Assembly: GCA_030770425.1 (NCBI GenBank)
Contig: JASJFT010000021.1
Location: 290,502 to 354,501, forward strand
Reading direction: 5' to 3'
DNA from: Darksidea phi
Taxonomy: Eukaryota; Ascomycota; Dothideomycetes; Pleosporales; Lentitheciaceae
DNA length: 64,000 nucleotides
Shown: piece after piece, positions 12,224 through 22,981 of the stretch
Layout: the number at the start of each line of letters is the position of its first letter
Position numbering within the stretch: position 1 is the stretch's first letter
The notes under the pieces: generated by a model
What the model was told of the DNA's origin: nothing
Seen by the model: only the letters and a program-made list of their open reading frames with translations
The model's database searches: none
Program-made: the position numbers and the translations under genes

Positions 12224-13757
12224 CTAATCCAGCTCCTGTAGACCAAGGTGAATAGTTAGGGCTCCAGTACTAACATGTGCCTCCATCTGAGACTCTCCCC
12301 TCCCTCTCTTCGCTGTTACATACCCCTCGCCTCGCTTTATATCCTCAAGCAAGTTTCCATCAAATTCTAACTTGCCATGCTCAATCTTGCCTTCCATCTT
12401 GCCCCACCAAGCAAAGGGGTAATCTACCCATAATTCCCCCTCCCCAACTTCGTGCTTGCTGACAGTGTTGAGAAGCGGATTATAATTCCCATCAAGTGAT
12501 TCATTGGGCGGACTATAAAGCGTCACCCAAGAGTCGCCAGATCTCGAAGTCGTATATATTTCACTCGTGGCATTTGGACTGGCAGCACCGTATGACCTGA
12601 TCGCTGTCTTAATGGTGCCGCTGATGCTGGAAATGTTTGTGTGTACACCGTGCGGTACCACCGCGCTAATATCGCCTGAAACCGACTCAATCTTAGTTCG
12701 ATGCGTATAGACTTTTGCGGGCCACACTACATTGATGAGACCCACACGAACTCTGCCAGACACAGTCGAGATCGAAATACTCTTTGGATCGAATGGCACA
12801 CCTTCAGTGAGCCTAGGACAGATAAAGGCGCCAATTCCGCCATCCTCGTTGCGGAGTTCGAGGTTCTCGTCTGGAATGAACCAGCCAAAAATGATCCCAT
12901 CAATCGAGCTAATGGAGACGTTATGTGCGATTAAGGGATCATTGTAGGGGAAGCGAGAGTCCATAAACAAGTCGCCATGCGAGGTATGTGTAATTAGGTT
13001 GTTAATCTCCCAGCCAAGCGAGGGTTCGTAGTCGATGTCGAAAATACTAGTTCGGATGTCGAACCAATCTAATGAACGTTTAGGCCATGGTCGAAGAAGT
13101 ACTAGTATCTCAACTTCTGTGCAGACATCGCTGTCGTCCCTGAAAGTATAGTCGATATTCAGCACGGAGTCTGATTTGTGCAAGTGCACGTTTTTAAGGT
13201 CCTTCTCGTCGCTAGAGCGAATGATAACGTGGACCTCCATATCAGAAGCTTGAGAGGAACTTCCTCGGTCAACGGTTATGTGACCTCGAAGGCTCTTGCG
13301 GGATTCGGGAACTGAGGAATCGAGTAGCTGCCATCGGTTCGCGGCTGCGCCATCGCCCGTGAAGTTGAAGCCGAACTGGCGATTCCTAGAGGAGACGACG
13401 GATGAACAGCCCTTATCTTGAATTCCCTCTTGCGGCATTTTGTGGAGATTGAATTCTATTTGGGGAAATAGGATCGTGTCATTGGAGATTTTCCGGGGTG
13501 TGTATCGGGAGATGTTCCAGGAGAGAGACAGGAGAGTCAACAACAGGAGAGAGTAATAGAAGGGCCGAAGAAAGTGTCGCCATGATCTCGTATGGGACTT
13601 ATAGGTCGATTCCTGATGCTCGACATGCTGCCCAATGTTAGATTTAGCATTGGGAAGCGGGGGTGATGCTAACATTCGCGAGCTCCAAGTCACTATTGCC
13701 CTGCGACCGCTCTTCGAGGAGGGGCTTTTTCTCGTTAACAACTTTCTCAGTTGCCAT
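12224..13757 (-). CDS. type II membrane protein with DUF4097-like beta-repeat ectodomain
   Basis: Two exons, 13757-13674 and 13627-12224, with a 46-bp intron (gttagc...gggcag), give 495 residues. The start is chosen because exon 1 encodes MATEKVVNEKKPLLEERS, with an acidic dileucine signal (EKKPLLEE) of the kind that sorts fungal proteins to vacuole or endosome; the longer upstream reading of the second exon's frame has no such character. One transmembrane helix at about residues 48-65 (LRPFYYSLLLLTLLSLSW) is followed by a lumenal or extracellular domain. It has repeated strand motifs (VSISSIDGIIFG, ISISTVSGRVRVG, KIESVSGDISAVV, TNISSISGTIKTA), like the DUF4097 putative-adhesin beta helix. 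Function unknown; fold call is by pattern. Confidence 0.8.
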
Positions 13758-14841
13758 GCCGGTGAAGACAAGTTGTATCTTAGGATAAGTGCGGGAAAGT
13801 AAGTTGGCTGGAAATTTGTTAAAGTCGGAATACTGCACACTGAGTCTTCGCAGTGTGTTGGCGCATTCGGGCTGTGTCGGGCTGTGTCGGGCTGTGCCGC
13901 GCTACTGTGTAAGACATGCTGTTTTAAATAAGTTGCACGACGCCGCTTGCGCCGCTTCCTCTCATGCATTCTCCTCCAAGACAAACCAACCCTCAGAAGG
14001 AAGCAGCTCCTATAATTATCATGCTCAATCGGCACGGGTCCACTGCGGGGACCAAAACATGGTCCGCTGCGAGACCCAAAATGGGTTTAGGCATGCCTAG
14101 GTTCTCCTAGCCAATAGGGTGCATGTTCAGTTTTGAACGTGCCTCTGATGTGCAGCTGCGTGGCGCAGTTGCTGAGTCACCTGGCCAGTTCAAAAGCGTC
14201 CTGACTTCCAATCTTTAGCGCCCTTTTGCGCCACCTATGGCAACGCTCCGTGCCTCGCTTCGTCCCTGGAACGAAAGAAATCTTTTGCGCAAGTACGAGA
14301 GGCTTTGATCTTGTGAAACATATAATACTTGGAGTTGTGGTGGTAGTTACCGTGGTGTCCGGAGCTGGTCCCAAATCGATCCCGTTCCCGAGATCCATTT
14401 CGCACCTGGGACAAACCTTCAACTCTAACGGTCCTGCGGCCTCTGGGGGAGCACAATCAAGAGCGGTGCTTAATAGGCTGGGCATTTTGTAGATAGTCAC
14501 GGCATTATTTGATTTCTGTGTGCGCCGTGTGGTGACTCATCTTCTGGTCGTGTGCGGCTAATCCTCCCGCGCCGGAACGAAATATCTTTCAAGCAACTGA
14601 ACCCTCTTCCACAAGGTCCTATCAAGTTATATTTATGATAATATTATTCTTTGGGTAATTTTCCCTTACAAACTAGCGTGCAACCAAAAAATACATAGAT
14701 TTGGTTTTGCTGTTGATCGTTCATCTCGGAGCATCCAAATCCGTCTCAGCTCTGCACCTCCGCCACTACGGTTCCGAGCACCCCTAATATAGGGGTACTA
14801 GCCCCCCTAATTATGGAATTATTATAATAATATTATATTTG
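13758..14841. other. intergenic spacer with a short tandem repeat
   Basis: Contains about three copies of a GGGCTGTGTC unit near 13868-13900, upstream of the membrane-protein gene. Overlapping short frames at 14177-14500 on both strands have no recognisable domain. AT content rises after about 14620. Confidence 0.4.
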
Positions 14842-15010
14842 ATTTGGATTTGTATAGTAGGAGTCTCTTTAGAAGGTCGGTACGAAACACAGTAGGAGTT
14901 TGTATATAGTAGAGGTGCTATACCTACACCTTATACACGATAATAGAGCTGTAGAGCTGTATATAGTAATACCGACGAGGTAATGTTTCGAACATTGAGG
15001 CGACGAGAAA
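14842..15010. repeat. dispersed repeat family A, copy 1
   Basis: Shares long similar stretches with 21399-21488, 46111-46240 and 54847-54901, including TAGTAGGAGTTTGTA, GAGGTGCTATA, TTATACACGATAAT and a CCGACGAGGT...TTTCGAA block. Non-coding. It could be fragments of an LTR or MITE. Confidence 0.75.
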
Positions 15011-15131
15011 TGACATGTGCTGCCGAACTACAGAGCCTGGTTGGGAGACCAACAGCGGTAGCGATGAGTTAGCGCACCTACACTACCATCCACAGTATAA
15101 AAATTGCCTGCGATAATACCAGCATCCCACC

Positions 15132-15201
15132 CACTACATCTATCTCTTATCCTCAGCCAGCTACCTCACTACATCCATCTCTTATCCTCAGCCAGCTTCC
15201 T
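15132..15201 (+). repeat. 35-bp tandem duplication
   Basis: Two adjacent 35-bp copies (15132-15166 and 15167-15201) differing at two positions, pyrimidine-rich, between a TATA-like box near 15094 and the ATG at 15224. This could be part of a 5' leader. Confidence 0.75.
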
Positions 15202-15223
15202 CACATCAACACCCACCAACCAC

Positions 15224-15472
15224 ATGTCTTCACCAACGATCGTTCGCCTAGTCCTTCAGCAGGATAAACTAGAGCACAACAGCCTATTCGAGTACAGCGC
15301 TCTAAACCTTTCGAATATCGCGGCGGAGCATCCCCGGCGCTACAGGCGGGAGGTGCTGTCGACAGGGCTCCTCGACCACAACAACTATTGGTACAAAACC
15401 AACTACACGTTGGACATGTTCAAGGGAACGAGCGGCGACAGGTTTCTACGTCATATAACTCAACAACCTTAA
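15224..15472 (+). CDS. small hypothetical protein (uncertain)
   Basis: An 82-codon frame beginning MSSPTIVRLVLQQ and ending RHITQQP. It follows a TATA-like sequence and a pyrimidine-rich leader and stops just before AT-rich DNA. I recognise no family. A longer frame starting at 15104 would translate the tandem-repeat leader and is less likely. It may be a gene remnant. Confidence 0.3.
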   Translation: MSSPTIVRLVLQQDKLEHNSLFEYSALNLSNIAAEHPRRYRREVLSTGLLDHNNYWYKTNYTLDMFKGTSGDRFLRHITQQP

Positions 15473-15559
15473 TATTATATACTTACCCTCTCGCTCCTCC
15501 TTAATAATAATATAATAAGAACTATATAGTTTATACGACTAAGTAAGGTACCCTCCTAA

Positions 15560-15674
15560 GCTCGATATACGCTAGCTACTAAGTTCGATATAGGTCAGCC
15601 GCTGAGCTCTGTATCAGCCAGCTACTGAGCTCGATATCAGCTAGCTACTGAGCTCGATATAGGCCAGCCGCTGA
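15560..15674. repeat. 23-bp tandem repeat, five copies
   Basis: Five head-to-tail 23-bp units start at 15560, 15583, 15606, 15629 and 15652. Each carries GCTCGATAT-like and CAGC(T/C)...CTGA parts, diverged mainly by transitions. No reading frame is maintained. Confidence 0.85.
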
Positions 15675-15679
15675 GCTCA

Positions 15680-15757
15680 CGCGATTAGTCGTTTAATCGC
15701 GAGGGCTGTTGGTTCGCTGTACCTGGTGAGTCCTCACGATTAGTGGACTAATCGTGA
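15680..15757. repeat. two related palindromes
   Basis: Inverted repeats CGCGATTA/TAATCGCG (15680-15701) and TCACGATTAG/CTAATCGTGA (15734-15743 and 15748-15757, 4-base loop) directly follow the 23-bp repeats. The two palindromes are related to each other. A run of about 22 T follows near 15829. Possible end of a small mobile element. Confidence 0.7.
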
Positions 15758-16197
15758 TGGCTCTAGATAGTATATAAAGTAATAGGAGAAATTAATTTTT
15801 TTAGAATATTTTACTATCTTTTAAGTGTTTTTTTTTTTTTTTTTTTTAAATTCTTCCTATTCTCCTTAAGGAAAAGCTGCAATGCGCAACTATCCTATTA
15901 TAGGGTATTCTAATGATAACTTGTAAATATCTGAAAACCAGTACAGTAATAGTATCTGTCTGTACATGACACGAGCTTCATCCGACATGAGGTTCAACAC
16001 GATATTTAATATACATTATTAATTATGACAGCTAATTAATAGAGGCCGAAAACTACATATATTGTCATGTATACCATCTCAATAAAAGAAATGGCGATGC
16101 TCCATAGTCTCATTCTTGTTCTGAAAATTTTGGATTCGCACTTCGCCAGGTCCACTGTTCTGGGATAAAACCGTATTATCTCCGCCATCATAATCTA

Positions 16198-16530
16198 TCA
16201 CGAAAATGTTAAAGTCTGAGATCCATCTTCACCGATGGTGCAGCTAAAGTCAACTCTAGTGTCAACATGCTCATAATCATCTTCAACCGTTTTCATATCG
16301 ATGCGCCCACACTCAGATACTTCGACTCTATAGAGCGGACCTTCAACTACCTTAATATCGATACACTCGCCCTTGAGTAGTCGAAAGACGAATCGCTCGC
16401 TACTATTTACTACCACTTCGACAGGCGTACCTCCAAGTCCTCTAGTATGGGGGGTTTCTTCTTCAGCCCTTCCAACATAAAAAAAGTCCTCTTTGCTCAG
16501 TTGCATAATTATAGTCACCAATTGAGGCAT
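16198..16530 (-). CDS. small hypothetical protein
   Basis: A 110-residue uninterrupted frame starting MPQLVTIIMQLSKEDFFYVG and rich in short charged beta-like segments (VEVVVNSSERFVFRLL, CIDIKVVE). It has no signal peptide, membrane segment or recognised domain. The codon pattern is more protein-like than the surrounding AT-rich spacer. It lies between repeat-rich blocks and could be a remnant. Confidence 0.4.
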   Translation of the reverse strand: MPQLVTIIMQLSKEDFFYVGRAEEETPHTRGLGGTPVEVVVNSSERFVFRLLKGECIDIKVVEGPLYRVEVSECGRIDMKTVEDDYEHVDTRVDFSCTIGEDGSQTLTFS

Positions 16531-16714
16531 TTTGGAGTAGGGTTATTGTTGAGTATAGGATAAGGAAACTATAGGGAAGTACCTTTAGTTATTTTTATAC
16601 TAGATTAGCTACAGAGCTATTGTTCATTGACATAATGGTTATAAAAGAACGATGTGCACTTACAATGTGTATATGCATTCACAATACCACTTCGAGGCAA
16701 TTATAGAGGGGCTT

Positions 16715-16910
16715 TATCGAGGCATGGCACGCTCTCTTTCATGAGGCTCGGGCCGTTGCCCTCGTACTCACGCCGTGACGCCTTAGGCTGCAATCCCCTC
16801 TGGTTTCAACAACCTTCTTACGCTTTAAGGTATTCGGGACGAAATATCTTTTTTAGCGCCTTTGGGGTTATTCCGTGAGTTTGACGACGCGATAGCGGTT
16901 ACTCATTCGA
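16715..16910 (+). repeat. inverted repeat family B, left arm
   Basis: About 195 bp that is an imperfect inverted copy of 17795-18003. Shared landmarks are TCATGAGGCTCGG, ATTCGGGACGAAAT, GGGTTATTCCG(T/C)GAGTTTGACGACGCGAT and ACTCATTCGATAC. About 885 bp lie between the arms. Confidence 0.75.
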
Positions 16911-17794
16911 TACGGTTGAATATAAGATGGTGGTACAGTGATGCGCCGGCTAAACACGTAACATGGCTTTTGATGCGGGTCTGTACCAAGTATGGCATAG
17001 CTTACCAGCAGCGGGTACGTTGAATGGAATTTCACCAGTGGCGACAGGGCGAAGAGACATGATGAGTTTGGAGTTGAGACAAGAGAGACAGCGCACCTGA
17101 GATCAGGAAAACAGAGAAGTAACACAAGCTTGGTGGATGCACGGGCCGGCTTGCATGCCGATTGAGATCGTAGTCAACGATATCGCAAACTTGGGTGCCC
17201 CTTTAAGTGGTACAAGGCGCAGCAGCTTGTTTGCAATTAGCGCTAGTATAACCAAACCTGCAGGTGGGGGCACGTTAAATATACGGAGCTAGCTCGGTCT
17301 ACTGCAACGGCCTTCTGCAATTAACTGAGGGAAATCGCTTTGTACAGCCGCCTGTAAGCCCCAGCCGTCTGGTGCTGCTCCATGCGCAGAAGTACCGTTA
17401 TACCTGCATGGTCGTCCGCGCGGCGCGGCGCCTCAATCAAGCAGGTAGCACCAGCACCTCGACCGATCCCTAATGCTGTAGGCAGCACAAGGTTCTCGCA
17501 GAGAGAGGTAAATGGGAATGTGGTGTTACTGTCAGCTACAACTCCGCAGTGTCGGATTCCGAAGGTGTATGAGCATCACATCAGATGCCCTGCTACCTAC
17601 ATTAGCGCCCAAAGTCATATGAGCTTTTGGACCGATAAGAAGCGATAGATTGAACCGACCTAGCGGTGCCAATACACCTGCGTACGCCGCAAGAGGAAGG
17701 CATCAAGTCTCCGGACTCCAAAGTTTTGGTCCACGCCACACCAACAGCTCTACATCCACATTGGAGATAGAGTGACTACAGAGTATGATTTGCG
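16911..17794. other. interior of inverted-repeat unit B
   Basis: Sequence between the two family B arms. No intact frame with a recognisable domain. It could be the inside of a non-autonomous DNA element. Confidence 0.4.
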
Positions 17795-18003
17795 GTATCG
17801 AATGAGTAGCAGCCATCGCGTCGTCAAACTCGCGGAATAACCCAAAAAGGTGACACGAAAAGGCATTTCGTCCCGAATGCCTTGAAACGCAAGAAGGTTG
17901 TTGGTTGCAGTCAGTGCCTGTGATTGCCTGAGGTTCACGTCACGGCATGACTGCGAGGGTAACGGCCGAGCCTCATAAAAGAGGGCGTGGCGCGTGCCTT
18001 GAT
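17795..18003 (-). repeat. inverted repeat family B, right arm
   Basis: Reverse-complement partner of 16715-16910. It ends about 285 bp downstream of the stop codon of the esterase. Confidence 0.75.
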
Positions 18004-18288
18004 TTGCGGTATTTTATCACATGATGTGTCGGTGAGAGCTGGCTGACGGTGCGAATCCGAGCATGTTAGAAGATTGTGTTCTCACATAGAGGGCTTGCAG
18101 ACCAAGGAGCAGCGTCACAGCTGCAAAACACAGTACGAGTACCCATAATGATCGTTACTATGACGCACAGTTAAAGAACTAGAAAGAAAATAAGGGATAT
18201 GTGCCATCCTCGAAGGCAGCCGCTGCCAGAAACTTAGAGTGGTGCTTCGACAAGAAATATCTGCTTCCCCCAATTCAATAGTTCGAGA

Positions 18289-19383
18289 CTAGTTCGCAAG
18301 TCCGAAAAATGCCTTCGCTTCCTTCACGGCGCTCTTGACCTCGTTCTCAAATCCCACAGCTCCACCAACAAGCAAAACATCATGCATCGCGTCCTTCGTT
18401 TCCACAAAGCACACGCCATTCCCTTCCATAGCCCTCATTCTCTCCACGAACAGACTAACATCATCGTAAAAAAGTTCAACAGATCCCGCGTTCACAAAGA
18501 TTGGAGTATGAGACCGAAACGGGTGCTCCAAGGGACGAAGATAGCGGTCAGTCTCCTCAGTGCGATAGTTGGAAGCGGGTCCGTACGCCTCACTTCCCCA
18601 CCTTAACAGGCCAGAGTTAAGGAAATCAATACTGAGGTTCTTATTCTTGGCATGCTGTGCAATGGCGAAGTCGCTGACATCGACCCAAGGTGACCAAAGC
18701 ATCACACCGCGCGGAGAGGGCAATGTCTTTTTGTTCTCAATGTATCGTATCAGACCGATAGCAATGCTCCCACCAGCCGAATCTCCTGAGATGAGAATAT
18801 TCTCAGGTCGAACGCCTCGTTCCAGTACATGTTGATAGAAGCTCACAGCGTCTTGAAGCGCGGCTGGGAACTTGGACTTATCGTCTCTGGCGAGCCTGTA
18901 CTGCGCATAGAATGTCGTTGCGCCTAACTCTTCTTTGAATACTTTCGCGGGAGGTGTGCCTGTCTGTACAGGATCCGTGGCTAGCACGAATGCTCCTCCC
19001 TGGAAATGAATAACGACTCTCGCGGGCTCAGGACCTGGTAGGGCTGTGGGGAGCCATACTGCCGGCATAGGCGTCGGTTTGATCTTGTCATGTTTGAGAA
19101 CACCAGTGTATAATTCGGACGTCCCGGGTTGAACTAGCACGTAGCGCTCTTTAAGCTTCGAGGCGCTTGCATAACTGGGCTTGAGTCGAGTGTGCGTTGC
19201 GTACGCGAAGAAGAGTCGCATGTATTCGTTGCCGATCGCCTTTTTGAGGGTCCAGCTTGGAACGATTCGGCGGCTTTTGAAAGCATAGAGGAGAGAAAGA
19301 ATGAAGAGGTAAGGTGGGGCAATGGCGATAAAGGCAAGCGTAGCAATAGCTTTGAAAGGGTGATTGGAAAGAAGTGGAGCCAT
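18289..19383 (-). CDS. alpha/beta hydrolase, HSL-type esterase
   Basis: Single-exon 364-residue enzyme. The start at 19383 (MAPLLSNHP) is chosen over an upstream in-frame Met at 19677, because a hydrophobic N-terminal anchor (IATLAFIAIAPPYLFILSLLYA) follows directly and the extension does not look conserved. Motifs: HFQGGAF (oxyanion region, about 126-132), nucleophile elbow GDSAGG (about 200-205), likely Asp in VELFYDD (about 308) and His in DAMHDVL (about 337). The HGG-type oxyanion and GDSAGG place it in the hormone-sensitive-lipase/arylacetamide-deacetylase group. It probably hydrolyses small esters or lactones at a membrane; the substrate is not evident. Confidence 0.9.
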   Translation of the reverse strand: MAPLLSNHPFKAIATLAFIAIAPPYLFILSLLYAFKSRRIVPSWTLKKAIGNEYMRLFFAYATHTRLKPSYASASKLKERYVLVQPGTSELYTGVLKHDKIKPTPMPAVWLPTALPGPEPARVVIHFQGGAFVLATDPVQTGTPPAKVFKEELGATTFYAQYRLARDDKSKFPAALQDAVSFYQHVLERGVRPENILISGDSAGGSIAIGLIRYIENKKTLPSPRGVMLWSPWVDVSDFAIAQHAKNKNLSIDFLNSGLLRWGSEAYGPASNYRTEETDRYLRPLEHPFRSHTPIFVNAGSVELFYDDVSLFVERMRAMEGNGVCFVETKDAMHDVLLVGGAVGFENEVKSAVKEAKAFFGLAN

Positions 19384-21044
19384 TGTAAAGCCTTCGATTG
19401 TCGTGCAAATATGAACGTAAGTAGACGAATCCTTCTTGATATCAAGTAGCTTGGATTTGAGCCTTATTTGGTCTGACCCGAATATTCGTGGAGAAGTGCT
19501 GTCGTAGAGGCAGAAGAGAGGAATGGTTCGGGCGTAGCTTTGCCACATGCAGCGCCAACACTGCGCTCGGCCCATGCACGAAGAAGATACTCCGTGCTTA
19601 CCGCCATAATTTAACTGCACCGGGCTACCATATCTTAGGGAAACGTCTTTCGGTTGCTGAATCCACTCGGGGTCCATGGTGCTGGGGAAACATGAGGCGC
19701 AGCCGAGTGAATGGATTCTACAGCGCTGTACGGCGAAGCTAGCTATTAATATCGCCCTGGGCAGGGTAAAAACTGTTGGATGAGTTGTTCAGCATTCGTA
19801 GATAAGCATTTACTAGCAACATTGGCGCGACATGGTTTTCTATATCGGAACTCAACACTCAGGTAGAGTAAGAATATTACGTCCACAGCCATGGATAGAG
19901 AAAGTATGGCAGTTATAGGTTAAAAGTTTTAATAGGTAGGCGCAGAGCGCAGTTATGAAGGGGCCCCTTTTTTTATCATAGGACTATATTAGAATATATA
20001 TTACGTCACGGAGGGCTAAGATAACGCCAATTTGCTGCTGTGGATGTTCTGGTGGGGCGAAGTACTTTATCAGACGCGGCGTGGACGCTCAAGAAAGCGC
20101 TCAGTATTTGTTAGCGTCTCACAGTTTATTGCTTGTTGCGGCGCAGGCGATCTCGACGCCGTAGCGTTGTCATGCAGCACGGTGGAGAAGGAGGGGCAAC
20201 ATCCAATTGATCATTGGCTTTACTACATCGTTGTGCTAGCGAAGGTTCTCCAGGATATGGACTCACGAGGTCGAAATATACTACTTTGTCTCTAGCCCTT
20301 CATACCGCGTCTTCCCTATTAGAAATGGATGGGCCGTTCATACAAGAATTTTCGCAGCTAATCAAGTATTTACAGGGTCTCTGTTCCGAAGCAAATTCCA
20401 CTTTCCAAAAGCGGCTAGTGATCTGTGACTTCATCTCTGCTATTTAAGTGAATATCACACAACCTCACTCTTTTGTTCAGTGTGATCGAAAGAAAGGCAG
20501 CAGCAGGTGTTGGCCAATCCAAGCTAATTGTAGACCATACCATAACCACTGGGACGTTCACTGCGGACAAAAACGTCTCGAATCAGTGAACCGATTTTAG
20601 CGCAGCCGACTTGTACAGCTTTCCACGTTGACTCACTCGCCGGTTGGGGCACTCATCCAGTGTCTGTAGTAGTTCGTCTGTTGAAGTAGCTGGTGCCTAC
20701 AGCGCAGGCGTTATCTCAAGAGAGTCAGCATAAACCATCGTTTATTCCGAAGTGCAGTAGCATCGAGTCTCCTATCCTCAGCAAGGGGTTGTCGCGGGGC
20801 AGGGTTGTCGCGGGGCAATGTTGTCTGTTGGAATGTCCGCAACTCAGACACAGGAATATCTACGTCGGTATACGGATGGGTAGTATTGTCAACACGGTGT
20901 ATCCGTCGGATATGTCAATAGTCCCAATAACACAATAGTGGCTGGAGCTAAAGTCGGCATTGACAAACTCAAGAGACATGGTTAGTTACATGTACGAGGC
21001 TCTAACAAAGAGGGACTTGCAATGCTATGATGGAATAACTGGGT
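19384..21044. other. intergenic, no gene recognised
   Basis: The first few hundred bases should hold the esterase promoter. A 16-bp unit (GGTTGTCGCGGGGCA + 1) is tandemly doubled near 20788-20820. Short frames near 20032-20450 show no domain. Confidence 0.35.
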
Positions 21045-21145
21045 TTGAATGAGTAACAGCCATTGCGTGGTCACACTCGCGGAATAGCTCAAAAAGGTAA
21101 CAACAAAAGGTATGTCTTCCCGAATCCCTTGAAACGCAAAGAGGT
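21045..21145 (-). repeat. inverted repeat family B, third copy (partial)
   Basis: About 100 bp in the same orientation as the right arm at 17795-17900: GAATGAGTA(A/G)CAGCCAT, ACTCGCGGAATA, CCTTGAAACGCAA. No inverted partner was found nearby. Confidence 0.65.
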
Positions 21146-21398
21146 CGTTGAAACCATTAGAAACTTAGAAATATAACAATAGAAGAATACTCGTAGAGAT
21201 CTGGATACAGAGCAGGAGCTAAAAGTGGCAATAATATGTAATCACAAAACCAAGCGGGTGATATGGATAATACATAGCTTCCATTGTCTGGCTCAAAACA
21301 CTAGCGGTCTCGACGCCTACAGTGACCATATTAAGCAGAAGGGTGTCCATTAGAGCGGGATAGAAGCATGTTTGCCTCTGTAGGAGCCATTATTTGTT

Positions 21399-21488
21399 TT
21401 GGATTTGCATAGTGGGAGACTCTTTTGTAAGATCCGCACGAAACGTAGTAGGAGTTTGTACACGATAGAGGTGCTATAGTAGGAGCGT
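21399..21488. repeat. dispersed repeat family A, copy 2
   Basis: Similar to 14842-14935: TTGGATTTG.ATAGT, GTAAGATCCGCACGAAAC, GTAGGAGTTTGTACAC, GAGGTGCTATAG. It lies about 70 bp upstream of the next gene's first ATG and may overlap its promoter. Confidence 0.75.
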
Positions 21489-21556
21489 TGATAGTTATGA
21501 CGTCTTTTGTGGAGACGCGTTTTTGGTGGGGCGGCCAGGAACCCTATGGCTAGCTT

Positions 21557-22918
21557 ATGGTCCGTGCCCTGACAAAGTGCCCGCCCGCCAAGCACGTCAC
21601 CCCAACCGCTAGTTCAACGCAACACGACAAAACCACCGTCTATGATCGCAAGCATCGTCGTCTCCTCATGCCGCTGAAGCGAAAGCAGCCCGATAGCCCC
21701 GGCGAAGCAAGTCCTCTGGCGCGGAAGCACCGCCGACTCGTGCAGCGCTCGCACTCAGCACCACCACCAGCGCCGTCCTCGTTACCACTCACACGCGAAA
21801 ACCTGCACCTTTTGCATCTGTCTCCATCGCCTGCTACGTCAGACGGTCTCCTCGAGGACGAAGAAATGCCCCCATCAACGATACCTGAGAATCGGAAAAG
21901 CCCCGATAGCTCAGCCAAGCTTGACGCACACTACGTGTACATTGTCGGCAAGATGCATCCACAACCAGAGGAACTCACCCGTCATATTGAGACTATCGTC
22001 CGGGCAGCGCGCTCGACGACGCCTTCAGCTGCTCGTATCGCAAGAAAGGCGCCACGCGCAGCTTCTTTGGGGGAACAGGCTGCCATTGACCTTGTTGGCA
22101 GCGATCTGCTGGCCAAGAGCGAGGCCGATGGAGGGGAATGTTATATTACGTCCCAGCCAAAGCTCAATCTCTCCACCACCTATCTACCCATCATCGATTC
22201 CGTCGCCACACACGAAACGGGCGGCCTTTCGCAGGCCCAGCCAGACACAAGCATCGGCTACATTACCTATCGCGAAGCGCAATTGGCTGGTGTTTCGGCC
22301 CCACTGAGTCAGGAACAGGAACTCGCTCTTGTCCGGGATCCCCTCACATCCTCGCTGCACTTTCCCTTCCTTACCTGCCAATGGAAAGGGTACACCGGCA
22401 GCGAAGGCCAACACCATGCCTCCTTACAGGGAGCTCGAGACGGTGCATGCATTGTCAATTATCTCCATCAATTCTACACCAACGCCGGTTACACCCCGTC
22501 CGTCATCGATACGTGCCATTTTTCAGTCACCTCAGACATGGACACAGCGAAGATGTGGATACATTGGTGCGAAGAGAAAACAGACGGCACATTACATCAT
22601 TATATGAAATGCATCAAGCAGGCTTTCCTTAGCCCAATTGAGGAAGACGAGTCCATGGCGCTATTGGAGGGATTCCGGAAGATGATTCGCAACATACTTG
22701 AATATGCGATAGGAGAGCGGCTCAATAAGCTCAAGGAGGTTGTTGATACTTTGCGGAAAAGCAAAGAAGACATTTACAAATCCACACGCCCAAAATCCGG
22801 CTCTCAGTCAGGCAGGAGATCAACTCGGGGTAGCGCCCTTCTATCCCCTCCAGCCTCCCAGGTAGCTCTGGAAGCTCCGCCACGGAAACGGTTACGGGAG
22901 GCGGTACTTGAAGATTAA
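21557..22918 (+). CDS. DUF7924-like fungal nuclear protein
   Basis: Single exon, 453 residues from the ATG at 21557; an internal Met at 21668 (MPLKRKQPDSPGEASPLARK) is an equally plausible start. The N-terminus is basic and low-complexity with KR-rich stretches suggesting nuclear import. The C-terminal half carries the DUF7924-type core: FPFLTCQWKG, then GACIVNYLHQFY, then DTCHFSVTSDMDTAKMWIHW, then a charged helical tail ending in PPRKRLREAVLED. The family occurs in many variable copies in filamentous ascomycetes; its role is unknown. Recognition is from memory of the motif block, so it is moderately certain. Confidence 0.75.
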   Translation: MVRALTKCPPAKHVTPTASSTQHDKTTVYDRKHRRLLMPLKRKQPDSPGEASPLARKHRRLVQRSHSAPPPAPSSLPLTRENLHLLHLSPSPATSDGLLEDEEMPPSTIPENRKSPDSSAKLDAHYVYIVGKMHPQPEELTRHIETIVRAARSTTPSAARIARKAPRAASLGEQAAIDLVGSDLLAKSEADGGECYITSQPKLNLSTTYLPIIDSVATHETGGLSQAQPDTSIGYITYREAQLAGVSAPLSQEQELALVRDPLTSSLHFPFLTCQWKGYTGSEGQHHASLQGARDGACIVNYLHQFYTNAGYTPSVIDTCHFSVTSDMDTAKMWIHWCEEKTDGTLHHYMKCIKQAFLSPIEEDESMALLEGFRKMIRNILEYAIGERLNKLKEVVDTLRKSKEDIYKSTRPKSGSQSGRRSTRGSALLSPPASQVALEAPPRKRLREAVLED

Positions 22919-22981
22919 GTACGAAGTGGAAAGCTAAGATACAAACCGGAACTTTGCAAATACTTAATCCTTCTTTGCGTT

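Noticed and set aside
14177..14500. Overlapping frames on both strands
   Set aside because: No domain, opposite-strand frames of similar length, no splice or promoter support.
19384..19677. N-terminal extension of the esterase
   Set aside because: The extra residues show no conservation-like pattern and precede a clean Met followed by the membrane anchor.
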